NCBI GenBank assembly: GCA_964615375.1
Contig: CAZTOW010000002.1
Coordinates: 310,001-374,000, forward strand
DNA from: CAZKWG01 sp964615375
GTDB lineage: Bacteria; Myxococcota_A; UBA796; CAZKWG01
Direction of reading: 5' to 3'
DNA: 64,000 nt
Shown: positions 1-11,228 of the stretch, piece after piece
Layout of the letters: every line of letters starts with the position of its first letter
How positions within the stretch are numbered: the stretch's first letter is position 1
Program-made: the position numbers and the translations under genes
Notes under the pieces: generated by a model
Database searches by the model: none
Seen by the model: the letters and a program-made list of their open reading frames with translations, nothing else
Told to the model about the DNA's origin: nothing

Positions 1-1273
1 TCGCGGCGTTCACCGTGACACTTCCTCGCTCCGGGATGGCCTGGGCGGCGTTCAGCATCAGGTTCCAGACGACCTGCTTGAAGCGGCCGGGATCGAGGTA
101 CACCTGGGGCAGCTCATCGAGCTCCATCTGAACACTGATCCGGTCCCGAAAGCGAGGATCCATCCGCATGCTGGCCACGACATCCGTGAGAATCGTGCTC
201 GCGTCCGAGGAGATCACGTTGAGCGAGAGCGGCCTCGCCGGGTCCAGGAGCTCCTCGACCAGGCCGTTGATGCGGCGCACCTCCCGCAGCATGATGTCGT
301 AGAGGGGGTCGGGGTGCTCCTCGGCCACGAGCTGCACGGCGCCGGAGAGGCTGGCCAGCGGGTTGCGGATCTCGTGGGCGAGCGCGGCGGTGAGGCGCCC
401 GACCGCGCCCAGTCGCTCCTCGCGCGCGAGGTTGTCCTCCATCTGGCGGAGGCGGGTGACGTCCTCGATGAGCACGACCTCGCCGCCGGTCACCAGCGGG
501 CTGCGGCTGCAGAGCAGGTGCCGGACCTCGTCGCCGACGCGGACGGGCTGCTCCCAGCGCTCGTCCTCGGGGGTGAGCAGGTCGCGCAGGCGCCGGCCCT
601 CGCAGGGACCGAGCACGCGCCGGGCGGCGGCGTTGACCTCCAGGATCCGCCCGCCCCGGTCCACCCGCAGGACCCCGGCGGAGAGCTCGTCCAGGACGGC
701 GCTGCGCTCGGCGCGCTCGACCCGGGCCCGCTCGTAGGGCAGGCGCACGAGCATCCCGATCAGCAGCAGCGCGAGGCCGCGGAGGACGAGCTCATAGGCC
801 AGCTCGAAGCCGTCCAGCGTCCACAGCGGCGTCGGAAGCAGACTGTTCACGGTGAGCGAGCTACCCAGGAAGAGGGCCGTGTCCAGCCCGGCGACGATGA
901 GGGCGGCGTTGGGGCTGGCCAGGATGCCCGCCGCGGAGATGTTGACGACGTAGAGCACGAAGAGGGCGCTGCGCGGACCCGCGCTGGCCTGGATGAGGAT
1001 CGTGACCAGCACGGCGTCCAGCGCGAGCTGAGACCAGAGGTAGGCGGGGTTCCGGCCGAAGCGCGGACCCAGCGCGGCGCCGAGCGCCCAGGCGCTCATG
1101 CTCCCGAGCCCCAACGCCAGCAGCACCTTCGGGTCGAAGACCGGCAGCGACTGCGGCAGATCCTTGACCAGCGGGACGCTGAGCACGAGCAGCGTGCCCA
1201 CGACCAGCCGAACGAAGAGGTAGAGGGCCAGCGGGCGCTGGCCGAGCGCGCCCACCGCCAGAGGCGCGCCCAT
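1..1273 (-). CDS. pilS: PilS-like sensor histidine kinase (3' end outside window)
   Basis: This is the N-terminal 424 codons of a membrane sensor kinase; the gene runs off the left edge. The first ~180 residues are hydrophobic, with about six likely membrane segments. They are followed by a PAS-like stretch (about 190-275) and the phosphoacceptor motif AHEIRNPLASL, with His300. The N-box (NLMLNAAQA, about 404-412) is the last thing visible, so most of the ATP-binding domain lies outside. The start is an ATG two bases after the pilC stop. A multi-helix membrane region plus PAS plus HisKA directly downstream of pilB and pilC is typical of PilS, which with PilR (expected just outside) controls pilin transcription by sigma-54. 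The symbol rests on this context. Any other NtrB-like kinase would look similar. Confidence 0.8.
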   Translation of the reverse strand, partial: MGAPLAVGALGQRPLALYLFVRLVVGTLLVLSVPLVKDLPQSLPVFDPKVLLALGLGSMSAWALGAALGPRFGRNPAYLWSQLALDAVLVTILIQASAGPRSALFVLYVVNISAAGILASPNAALIVAGLDTALFLGSSLTVNSLLPTPLWTLDGFELAYELVLRGLALLLIGMLVRLPYERARVERAERSAVLDELSAGVLRVDRGGRILEVNAAARRVLGPCEGRRLRDLLTPEDERWEQPVRVGDEVRHLLCSRSPLVTGGEVVLIEDVTRLRQMEDNLAREERLGAVGRLTAALAHEIRNPLASLSGAVQLVAEEHPDPLYDIMLREVRRINGLVEELLDPARPLSLNVISSDASTILTDVVASMRMDPRFRDRISVQMELDELPQVYLDPGRFKQVVWNLMLNAAQAIPERGSVTVNAA

Positions 1274-1275
1274 GC

Positions 1276-2499
<1,224 letters not shown>

Positions 2500-2581
2500 C
2501 CGAGCCCTCCGCGGCTTTACTGCCGAGGGGGAGAATACCTGTACAGCAGAACAGATTGCAAGCGTTCAGAGTCGCCGCGAA

Positions 2582-4309
<1,728 letters not shown>

Positions 4310-4428
4310 GGGGCCGTCCTCCTGCCTTGGCAAGCCCGAGGAAAGATACTGCACATCCGTTCGGACGTCGATCCCCTCCCCGGGAAGACCGGATCGAGCG
4401 CGCTGCTCCGCCGCAGGGCTCGCGGCGC

Positions 4429-5571
4429 CTACAGCCCCTCGAGGCGCGCGATGATCTCCCGCATGACCTCGCTGGTCCCGCCGCCGATGGTGATCAGGCG
4501 CGTGTCGCGGAAGTAGCGGCAGACGTCGTACTCCTCGATGTAGCCGTAGCCGCCGTGGAGCTGCATGCAGTCATAGGCGACCTTCTGGGCCAGATCTCCA
4601 CAGAAGAGCTTGGCCATGGAGACCTCGCGCGTGGGGTTCTCCCCGTCGATCATCTTCTGGACCGCGCGGTAGGAGAGGGCCTTGCCCGCCTCGATGGCGG
4701 CGAGGTGGTCGGCGAAGCGGTGGCGCCAGACCTGGAACTTCGTGATGGGGCGACCGAAGGCGTGGCGATCGTCGCCGTAGCGGATGGCGTCGCGGATCTG
4801 CTGCTCCATTCCTGAGGTGCTCATCAGCGCCGCCGCGAGCCGCTCGCCCTGGAAATTCATCATGATGTAGTAGAAACCCATGTTCTCTTCGCCCAGCAGG
4901 TAGCGCTGGGGGATGCGGCAGTCCTGGAAGCTGAGCTCGCAGGAGTCCACGGCGCGGGTGCCTAGTTTATCTAGTTTCTTGCCCACGCTGAACCCGGGCG
5001 TGTCCGTGGGGAAGAGCACCAGCGAGATGCCGCCGTGCCCCTCGTCCCCCGTGCGCACGGCCAGCGTGATTACGTCTGCGAAGCTGCCGTTGGTGATGTA
5101 GGTCTTGGCCCCGTTGATGATGTAGTCGCCGCCGTCCTTCCGGGCGGTCGTGCGCAGCGCCGCCACGTCCGAGCCGCAGCCCGGCTCGGTCACGCCGAGG
5201 GCGGCCACCTTCTCGCCGGCGATGACGGGGGCCAGGAACTCCTGCTTCTGCTCGGTGGTGCCGATCTCGTGGATGATCGGCGTCGCCATGTCGGTGTCCA
5301 CCAGGATGCTCATCACGACGCCGCCCGAGCGGGCGTGCACGAGCTCCTCGATGAAGCAGACCGTGTACCACCAGTCCAGCCCGAGGCCGCCGAAGGCCGG
5401 ATCGAAGCGGATCCCCAGCAGCCCGAGCGCGGCGAGGTCGCGGAACACGCTCCGCGGGAAGCCCCCCTCCTTGTCCCAGGTCATGGCGTGCGGGGCGAGC
5501 TCGCGCTGGCAGTACTCACGGACCGTCTTGCGGAGCGCCTCGTGCTCCTCGGTAAAGGGCGGGTAGGGCAT
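4429..5571 (-). CDS. Acyl-CoA dehydrogenase, IVD/LCAD-type active site
   Basis: A 380-residue FAD enzyme of the acyl-CoA dehydrogenase family, which oxidises acyl-CoA to enoyl-CoA and passes electrons to ETF. Family marks are VTEPGCGSD (127-135), YIINGAKTYITNG (150-162), DKLGTRAVDSCEL and LHGGYGYIEEY. The usual C-terminal catalytic Glu of medium- and short-chain enzymes is replaced by Gly364 in TIGGGTSEVM. Glu243 in FQGERLAAAL sits where isovaleryl- and long-chain enzymes carry the base. I therefore expect a branched-chain or long-chain substrate, but cannot name it. The 119 bases to pilB and the opposite theme suggest an independent transcript. A short AT-rich codon island (AAACTAG twice) lies near codon 200. 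Confidence 0.93.
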   Translation of the reverse strand: MPYPPFTEEHEALRKTVREYCQRELAPHAMTWDKEGGFPRSVFRDLAALGLLGIRFDPAFGGLGLDWWYTVCFIEELVHARSGGVVMSILVDTDMATPIIHEIGTTEQKQEFLAPVIAGEKVAALGVTEPGCGSDVAALRTTARKDGGDYIINGAKTYITNGSFADVITLAVRTGDEGHGGISLVLFPTDTPGFSVGKKLDKLGTRAVDSCELSFQDCRIPQRYLLGEENMGFYYIMMNFQGERLAAALMSTSGMEQQIRDAIRYGDDRHAFGRPITKFQVWRHRFADHLAAIEAGKALSYRAVQKMIDGENPTREVSMAKLFCGDLAQKVAYDCMQLHGGYGYIEEYDVCRYFRDTRLITIGGGTSEVMREIIARLEGL

Positions 5572-5691
5572 CGGGATCCTGTCCTCGGGGTGAAGTGCTC
5601 CCCTAATCTACCGCCCCCAAGCCTGGAGCAGAAGGGCCGCCTGTGCTATGCCTCTGGTATCCTGACCTCCGCATCCCTCCCTGGAGCAAAC

Positions 5692-6207
5692 GTGGACCAC
5701 CGCTGCCTCTACGGGCACCGCATCCCCGAGCAGTTCAGCTTCGCCATCCAGCAGCGCCTCTGCCCGACCTGCGGCGCGCCTTGCGTCACCCTCGACGGCT
5801 ATCGCCTCGCCCGCCGGCTGACGCAGGAGGTCCCCCTGGAGGCGCTGGCGGCCTTCAACGTGGTGCGCATCCTGGAGGGCGCGTTCACGCTGGTCCCGAA
5901 GCCGGCCGAGGGCGCGGATGAGGGCTCCACGAGCCAGCAGATCGAGGTCGCCCCCACCGGGGACGACGCCGCTGAGCCGCCCGCCAAGGCCGCCCCCGCC
6001 CGCCCCGCCGCGAGCGCGAGCGCGGCGAGCGCGGCGAGCGCCAGCGCAGGAAACGCCTCATTTCGGAGTCGTCTTTCAGGACTGAACCCGAGCGCGAGCC
6101 TGGTCCCTGAGAGCGCGAGCGACGCCCCGCCCCCCCGCCGCCGCGCGGGCCGCCCTGACGAGTCCGAGGCCGAGCGCGAGTTCTTCGCCGGCCCCGAGCG
6201 GAGCTAA
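5692..6207 (+). CDS. Small cytoplasmic protein with N-terminal zinc-ribbon-like motif
   Basis: A 171-residue protein that I do not recognise. The start is a GTG five bases after GGAG, chosen because the conserved-looking part begins here (DHRCLYGHRIPEQF). The first 35 residues contain C5, H9 and a CPTCGAPC cluster, which could bind zinc. A short helical stretch follows to about residue 65. The rest is Ala/Pro/Ser-rich, low complexity and probably disordered, and ends in charged sequence. There is no signal peptide or membrane segment. Its TAA stop shares three bases with the TAG stop of the convergent MmgE/PrpD gene (CTAA). The coding call rests on frame continuity, ribosome site and codon bias. 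Confidence 0.65.
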   Translation: MDHRCLYGHRIPEQFSFAIQQRLCPTCGAPCVTLDGYRLARRLTQEVPLEALAAFNVVRILEGAFTLVPKPAEGADEGSTSQQIEVAPTGDDAAEPPAKAAPARPAASASAASAASASAGNASFRSRLSGLNPSASLVPESASDAPPPRRRAGRPDESEAEREFFAGPERS

Positions 6208-7751
6208 CCCAGCAGGCTCTGGACCCACTCCGAGGCGGGCTCGGACCCGGCGCTCTTGGAGAGCGCGGCCGCCCGCCCCTCGGCGCTGGTGGCGTCGTAC
6301 TTGCGGCACACCCCGGCCACCGTGCGATCCCAGGGCCAGCCCGGGCTGCCCTCGGGGAGCGCGCGCTCCTCCGGCCAGGAGCCGCCGCGGGTGGTGAACA
6401 GCTTGATCTCCACCGGGAGGAGGGCCTGCCACTCGCGAATCCGCGCGCTGGTCAGGTCCCCGCTCGTGTGGGTCAGCCGGTCCAGGAGGCGGTCGGGCCG
6501 GGCCTGGAGCACGGCCAGCAGCTCCGCGGGTCCGGGGGGCGGGAGCTGGACGCCGAAGGCCCGCCGCGCCTGCTGCCCCGCGCCGACCAGCTCGCCCAGG
6601 GTGAGCCCGGCCAGGAGGGGCGACATCACGTCCACCAGGTGATCGACCAGGCGCAGCGTGTGGCGCCAGTCGTGGGCGACCTCCACGCGGCGCGCGATCT
6701 CGGCGATGGTGTCCTGGTGCCGGTCCAGCCAGCCCTGCTCGAGCTCGGAGGGGCCGTACTGGTAGGCGACGACGAGGGCGCCGATGGCCCGGCGCATGGA
6801 GCTCGGCAGCGCGCCCGCCTGCAGCCCGGCATGCTCGCCCGCGCCCTGCTCCATCCCGTAGGCCAGCGCGCCGCAGCGGATCTCCACGCGCTCGAGCTGG
6901 TCGGCGCGCAGGCGCTTGTCGGCCGCCTTGACGTGGCGCCGCAGGATCTCCTCGGCGCCCTGGATGCCCGTCTGGAGCCAGAGGTTCGCCGGGATGAGCG
7001 AAAAGGCCAGGGTCTCCGTGAACCAGGCGCTGCCGAGGCCGGTGTAGGCGTTGCGCAGCGGGGCCCAGCTGAGGGTCCCCAGCAGCCCGTCCCGCGCGTC
7101 CAGCAGGTCCAGGTCTCCCTGCACTCCCGCCGCCGCCAGGGCCACCGCGTCCACCGCGACCACCGCCGGCCCGGCCAGCAGCATCCCGCGCCCCGCGCCG
7201 AAGAGCGCGCTCCGCGGCCCCATCCCCGCCCCGGCCAGCGCCAGGGCCAGGGCGTGCGCCAGCGCGTCGGCGTCCAGCCCCTGGAGCCAGCCCAGGGTCG
7301 CCGCCACCCCCGCCGCCTGAGCCGGAGCGCAGGCCTGCCCCACGCAGGGGCCGAGGGCCAGGCTGGCCGCGACGCGGGCGGCGATCTCGTCGCCCACCAC
7401 CGTGGCGCAGACGAGCTCGTCGAGCGTGTGGCCCTCCGCGCCCGCCCAGGCCGCCACCGCGGGCCCCGAGGCCGGCTGCCCGAGGAAGAGGTTGTCGTCG
7501 TAGGAGATCGCCCCGGCCAGCGCGGCATGCAGCCGCACCGCCTCCCGGACGCTGGTGCTGCCGCCGGTGACGCGCGCGGCCTTGCCGCCCCCGCGCCCCA
7601 CGCGGGCCAGGTTCGCGCCCTGCCCCTTCAGCGCGCGGACGGCGCCGGCCGTGGACAGGTGCTGCAGGCGGGCGCGGGCCGAGACGGAGGCCGGGAGGTC
7701 GGAGGGGCCGAGGTCGCGCGCCCATCGGGCGAGGGTCTGGAGGATCGCCAT
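6204..7751 (-). CDS. Divergent MmgE/PrpD-family protein
   Basis: A 515-residue protein with the all-helical N-terminal layout of the MmgE/PrpD family, which includes 2-methylcitrate dehydratase. The match covers the opening LARWARDLG...DLP helices, the SYDDNL stretch that corresponds to the FDDTH-type motif, and TLDELVCATVVGDEIAARV. Later motifs that are strong in true PrpD (the Lys/Tyr-Pro-Cys...His segment and the His-Gly-Gly near the middle) are not evident. The catalytic activity is therefore doubtful and I give no symbol. The ATG shares its A with the upstream TGA (TGATG), so translation is probably coupled to the FadL-like gene. It is the last gene of a three-gene operon. Confidence 0.7.
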   Translation of the reverse strand: MAILQTLARWARDLGPSDLPASVSARARLQHLSTAGAVRALKGQGANLARVGRGGGKAARVTGGSTSVREAVRLHAALAGAISYDDNLFLGQPASGPAVAAWAGAEGHTLDELVCATVVGDEIAARVAASLALGPCVGQACAPAQAAGVAATLGWLQGLDADALAHALALALAGAGMGPRSALFGAGRGMLLAGPAVVAVDAVALAAAGVQGDLDLLDARDGLLGTLSWAPLRNAYTGLGSAWFTETLAFSLIPANLWLQTGIQGAEEILRRHVKAADKRLRADQLERVEIRCGALAYGMEQGAGEHAGLQAGALPSSMRRAIGALVVAYQYGPSELEQGWLDRHQDTIAEIARRVEVAHDWRHTLRLVDHLVDVMSPLLAGLTLGELVGAGQQARRAFGVQLPPPGPAELLAVLQARPDRLLDRLTHTSGDLTSARIREWQALLPVEIKLFTTRGGSWPEERALPEGSPGWPWDRTVAGVCRKYDATSAEGRAAALSKSAGSEPASEWVQSLLG

Positions 7752-9247
7752 CAGTATGCCAGGCTCCACTGGAGACCGGCTGTCCATAACCGACCGCCGA
7801 TGGGGATGGGGGCGCCGTCTACCGGAGCCCCCGGTGCGTAGGCGTCCTCCTGCGGGCGCTGGAGCTCACCGCTCGCCAGGAGGTGCCCTTGGAAGAAGAG
7901 ATCCCAGCAGACCGGGCCGTCCACCTGCTCGAAGGGGTCGCCGTGCTCCAGGCCCAGGCCCCCCGAGACCAGCATCCGATCCGCGTCCAGGAAGGCCGAG
8001 CTCGCCCCCTGGCTGACCAGCGGGCTCGGCTCGTAGCCCCAGCCGCCGCGCAGGGTCAGGCGAATCCAGGCGAGGCGGCCCTCGATCTCCCGGTTCAGCG
8101 GGGTGGCCTCGGCGCCCACGCGCACGGAGAGGGTGTCCTCCAGCTCGAGCGTGTAGGCGTTGCCGTCGGAGACCGAGGGGTCCTCGGCCTGGAAGAGCGG
8201 GCTCTGAAGCGAGCTCTCCTCCTCGTTGACGTTGGCCACGCTGGGGACCACCGCGCTCCAGCGCGTGCCGACGGCGTCCAGGGTCACGAGGCCCCAGTCC
8301 TGGATCTCGTAAGCGGCCCCCGCCGTCCAGCGAGAGGGGATCGCGTGGTCGAGGAAGCCCAGCTTCAGGTCAGCGAGCAGGGCGAGCGTGATCGGGTCCA
8401 GCTCCCCCACGTCCTGCACCGCGGCGTCCACCTGCAGGTTGACCACGATGTCCACCGGGATGCCGCCCGAGCCGCGCCAGGTGCCCCCGAGGTGCGCGCC
8501 CTCGAGCGGCGCCCACAGGTCGCCCAGGTCCACCGCGACGGCCGCGACCGGGATCATCTTCGGGTAGACGTCCAGGTCGATGTCCGACATGTCGAAGCTG
8601 GTCTGGCTGATGAGCTGCGAGGCGTCCTCGTCCCCCTCCTCCGCGCCCTCGACCGCCAGCCGCAGATCGCCCGCCATGCGCACGTCGGCGCCGGCCGCCA
8701 CCTGCACGCCCGCCCCGAGCTCCACACCCCGCGCGGGCCGCACGCCCAGCCCCGCCGCCAGCTCGAAGGTCTGGAGGCGGCGGTTGTACAGGAAATAGTC
8801 GGGGAGCGAGGGCTCCATGCTGCTGATGCGGACCAGCCGATCCTTGGGCATGAAGGCGGCCAGGCCGATGCCCACGCGCTTGCCGATGCCCGCGCGCAGG
8901 CCCACGCCCACGCCGTCGTAGCGCCCGCCCGGCGCGCCGAGCTGCAGGGGCTCATCGTTGTCGTCGATGCGCCCGTCGATGTTCGTGTCCCACCAGACGG
9001 GGGGCAGCTCCTCGAAGGAGGCGCCGATGGCCTGGTATCCGGCGAAGAAGGAATTGCGCTTCTGGCTGGCCAGCAGGGCCGGGTTCAGCCAGGCGGCCTC
9101 CGCGCCCTCCGCGTAGGCTACGCCCCCGCCGCCCCGCGCCAGCGAGCGCGCGCCGAGGCCGAAGGCGTCCCCCGGACCCGCCAGGGCGTCCGAGGCCCAG
9201 AGCGCCCCCAGCAGCAACCCTGGGAGGATGCGGATCGCGCCGGCCAC
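7751..9247 (-). CDS. FadL/OMPP1-like outer-membrane beta-barrel protein
   Basis: A 498-residue exported protein. It starts with a signal peptide (about 23 residues, hydrophobic core LPGLLLGALWAS, cut near ALA-GPGD). The mature N-terminus has the OMPP1/FadL hallmark: a Gly/Ala-rich segment running into AEGAEAAWLNPALLA. The remainder is rich in alternating amphipathic strands and ends in LQWSLAY, a plausible barrel-terminal strand. FadL-type channels import hydrophobic compounds such as fatty acids or aromatics across the outer membrane. The GTG start directly follows the TGA of the upstream subtilase-like gene with no gap, and its own stop overlaps the next gene. The substrate is unknown. Confidence 0.8.
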   Translation of the reverse strand: MAGAIRILPGLLLGALWASDALAGPGDAFGLGARSLARGGGGVAYAEGAEAAWLNPALLASQKRNSFFAGYQAIGASFEELPPVWWDTNIDGRIDDNDEPLQLGAPGGRYDGVGVGLRAGIGKRVGIGLAAFMPKDRLVRISSMEPSLPDYFLYNRRLQTFELAAGLGVRPARGVELGAGVQVAAGADVRMAGDLRLAVEGAEEGDEDASQLISQTSFDMSDIDLDVYPKMIPVAAVAVDLGDLWAPLEGAHLGGTWRGSGGIPVDIVVNLQVDAAVQDVGELDPITLALLADLKLGFLDHAIPSRWTAGAAYEIQDWGLVTLDAVGTRWSAVVPSVANVNEEESSLQSPLFQAEDPSVSDGNAYTLELEDTLSVRVGAEATPLNREIEGRLAWIRLTLRGGWGYEPSPLVSQGASSAFLDADRMLVSGGLGLEHGDPFEQVDGPVCWDLFFQGHLLASGELQRPQEDAYAPGAPVDGAPIPIGGRLWTAGLQWSLAY

Positions 9248-10006
9248 TCAGGCGTAGCCGATCTCGGGGACCGGGGTGAGCGCGGACTGGCGCATCACCT
9301 CGATGAGCCCCGTCGCCGACTCGTGCGGGAGCGCCTCGCGCAGGCAGGCGAAGCGGCCGGACAGGTAGGCGGTCGCGATGCCCGAGCCCTTGAAGGCCGA
9401 GCGCCGGTCCCCCGCCCACTCGTAGCCGTGGGTCAGGAACTTGCCCGTGAGGTTGCCCCACTCCGTGCGCGGGAAGCGGTGCGGCGCGAAGTAGTAGACC
9501 TTCTCGATGGGGCAGTCGGGGTGCGTCGCCACGCCCACCGTCTCCGGGAGATCGGCCGGGTAGGCGCGCTCTCCCTTGGGGTGCGCGGCGGCCAGCACCA
9601 CCGCGCCCGACTCCACGGCGAAGGCCGTGCAGTCGCGGAGCAGCAGCGCCTTGCCCATGTTCGGCGTGCCCAGCGAGAGGTTGATGACCTTCGCCCCGTG
9701 CTTGTACGCGGTCTCGATGCCCGCGCCCATGAGATCGGCGCTGGTGCGCAGCCGCTCGTCCATGATCTTGACGCCGACGATGCTTACGTCCGGGGCGACG
9801 CGACGGATGGCCGCCGCGATGTCCGTCCCGTGACCGTTCTCGTCCCGGTAGTCGCCCGAGAGCTCCGCGTGGCCGGTGGCGGTGAGCCGGATGCTCCAGC
9901 CCTCGATCTTCGCGCCAGCCAGTCGGGGATCATCCCGGTTGATGCCGCTGTCGATCACGGCCACCGTCACACCCTTGCCTGTGTACTCTCGCCCTCGGAA
10001 TCTCAT
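9248..10006 (-). CDS. Subtilisin-fold protein lacking the catalytic Ser (predicted pseudopeptidase)
   Basis: A 252-residue protein covering a complete small subtilase fold with no signal peptide or propeptide. The Asp motif (TVAVIDSGIN, Asp19) and His motif (DENGHGTDIAA, His59) are intact, as is VINLSLGTP. The nucleophile motif GTSMA is replaced by GSGIATA, placing Gly209 where Ser belongs. The oxyanion-hole motif AAGN is replaced by AAAHP, placing Pro143 where Asn belongs. Unless Ser208 is recruited by a one-residue shift, the protein cannot be a normal serine protease. The start is the ATG six bases after AGGAAG; a longer frame to 10063 lacks such a site. It heads a three-gene operon with a FadL-like and an MmgE/PrpD-like gene. 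Confidence 0.8.
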   Translation of the reverse strand: MRFRGREYTGKGVTVAVIDSGINRDDPRLAGAKIEGWSIRLTATGHAELSGDYRDENGHGTDIAAAIRRVAPDVSIVGVKIMDERLRTSADLMGAGIETAYKHGAKVINLSLGTPNMGKALLLRDCTAFAVESGAVVLAAAHPKGERAYPADLPETVGVATHPDCPIEKVYYFAPHRFPRTEWGNLTGKFLTHGYEWAGDRRSAFKGSGIATAYLSGRFACLREALPHESATGLIEVMRQSALTPVPEIGYA

Positions 10007-10078
10007 CGGCTTCCTGCTTTCTACGGCTTCGGGTCCAGGGCAGACGTGCGCCCGCGCGAACACAGGCCCCGCGCCGCC

Positions 10079-10107
10079 AGAATAAATCCGAGCGCCCCAG
10101 CAGGCAA
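10079..10107 (-). promoter_or_regulatory. Candidate sigma-70 promoter of the subtilase-like operon
   Basis: Reading leftward, TTGCCT is followed after 17 bases by TATTCT. The -10 end lies about 70 bases upstream of the ATG at 10006. Spacing is ideal, and the AT-rich -10 region stands out from its surroundings. Confidence 0.5.
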
Positions 10108-10118
10108 GCGGGTGCCCT

Positions 10119-10143
10119 CGCCAGCGTTATCTTGTTGCTGGCG
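10119..10143. promoter_or_regulatory. Inverted repeat between two divergent operons
   Basis: Perfect 7-base arms CGCCAGC and GCTGGCG flank an 11-base AT-richer spacer (GTTATCTTGTT). It sits 36 bases before the rightward GTG at 10179 and upstream of the leftward promoter, so it could be an operator for either operon or a hairpin in the rightward leader. Confidence 0.4.
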
Positions 10144-10178
10144 AAGGGCCCCCGATCCGCCCCGCCTCCCGGAGCCCT

Positions 10179-11228
10179 GTGGACGATCATCCGCCTCCAA
10201 AGCCTGTTGCCACGAGGCGTTCCGCGGGGCTCCGACCGGGAGCGACGGCGCGCGCCATGGCCGAGCGCGCGCAGGTCTCGGCCCTCGTCGCGCGGTGGCG
10301 CAGCGCGGGGGCCCACCCGGAGGTCTATGGCGCGCCCGTCAACCCCAGCCCGGCGCTCACGGTGGCGGCGCACGCCCTGGCCGGGCTGCTGGGGACGGGG
10401 CTCGGGATCTTCCGCCCCCTGCTCGGGCTGGCCCTGCTGCTGGCCGCGATGTGGTCGGGTTGGCGCGAGGCCCAGGGGCTCGAGGGCTGGGTGAGCCGGC
10501 TGACCCCGCGCGCGCTCGGGCACAACGTCGTGCTGTGGGGCGGGCGCCCGCTGGACGGCTCCCCTCGCCCCTGCCTCCTGCTCTGGGCCCCGCTGGACGG
10601 GGGGCGGGCTCGACGACCGCTGGGCACCGGGCTGCTCTCGGCCCTGGGCGCGCTGGGCGCCCTCTGCGCGCTGGGCGTCCTGGTCGGGCCCTTCGCCCGC
10701 GAGGCCGGCCAGAATCTCGCCACCATCGGCGCCGCGGGGCTGGGCCTCGCCCTGCTGGGCGCCCTCGTCCTCCACCTCGGCTGGCCCTGGGACGGCGCCA
10801 CCGGGGCGGCCGGGGAGCGGCTGGAGCGTGTGACCGAGGCCCTCGCCGCCCGCCCGCCCGAGCACCTGGACGTGGTGACGGTCCTCTCCACCGGGGGGGC
10901 CTCCCGCGCCGACGCCCTGGAGACCCTGCTGCTCAACCAGCGCCACCGCCTGGGGGCGGCGCGCGTGCTCGCCCTGGAGCCCGCCCTCGCCGGGCTGCGA
11001 CGGGTGAGCGAGGAGGGGCGGTGGCAGCGCCGCAAGCCGGACGCCCTTCTGGACGAGCAGGCGAGCGCGGCGGGGCTGGAGGCCGCGGCGCGGGTGACGG
11101 CGGCCACGCGGGCGCAGGCGCTCGGCTTCCGCGCGCTGGGGCTCACGATCGCGGCTGACGCGAGTCCGAAGCCGGTCCTGGACGTGATCGCCGCCCTCGA
11201 TTGCGCGGCGGGGGAGGGACGATGGTGA
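10179..11228 (+). CDS. M28-like integral membrane protein with metal ligands missing
   Basis: A 349-residue membrane protein. Hydrophobic segments lie at about 60-92, 150-172 and 180-201. The soluble parts resemble an M28-type zinc aminopeptidase in layout. HNVVLWGG...PRPCLLLWAPLDGG corresponds to the NVIA...VLLGAHYDS region, PWDGATGA to DNASG, LDVVTVLSTGGAS to the strand bearing the catalytic EE, and TRAQALGFRALGLT to the final SDH...G-I-PA segment. At these sites the metal-binding His, the Glu pair and the last His are absent, so it looks like a pseudopeptidase. This alignment was made by eye and is tentative. The start is a GTG four bases after GGAG. Its last seven bases overlap the next gene. 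Confidence 0.6.
   Translation: MDDHPPPKPVATRRSAGLRPGATARAMAERAQVSALVARWRSAGAHPEVYGAPVNPSPALTVAAHALAGLLGTGLGIFRPLLGLALLLAAMWSGWREAQGLEGWVSRLTPRALGHNVVLWGGRPLDGSPRPCLLLWAPLDGGRARRPLGTGLLSALGALGALCALGVLVGPFAREAGQNLATIGAAGLGLALLGALVLHLGWPWDGATGAAGERLERVTEALAARPPEHLDVVTVLSTGGASRADALETLLLNQRHRLGAARVLALEPALAGLRRVSEEGRWQRRKPDALLDEQASAAGLEAAARVTAATRAQALGFRALGLTIAADASPKPVLDVIAALDCAAGEGRW

Noticed and set aside
7883..11158. A 1091-codon rightward open frame across the subtilase and FadL-like genes
   Set aside because: It crosses several real genes in a shadow frame and its composition is Arg/Val/Asp/His-rich noise. The leftward genes have clear families and ribosome sites.
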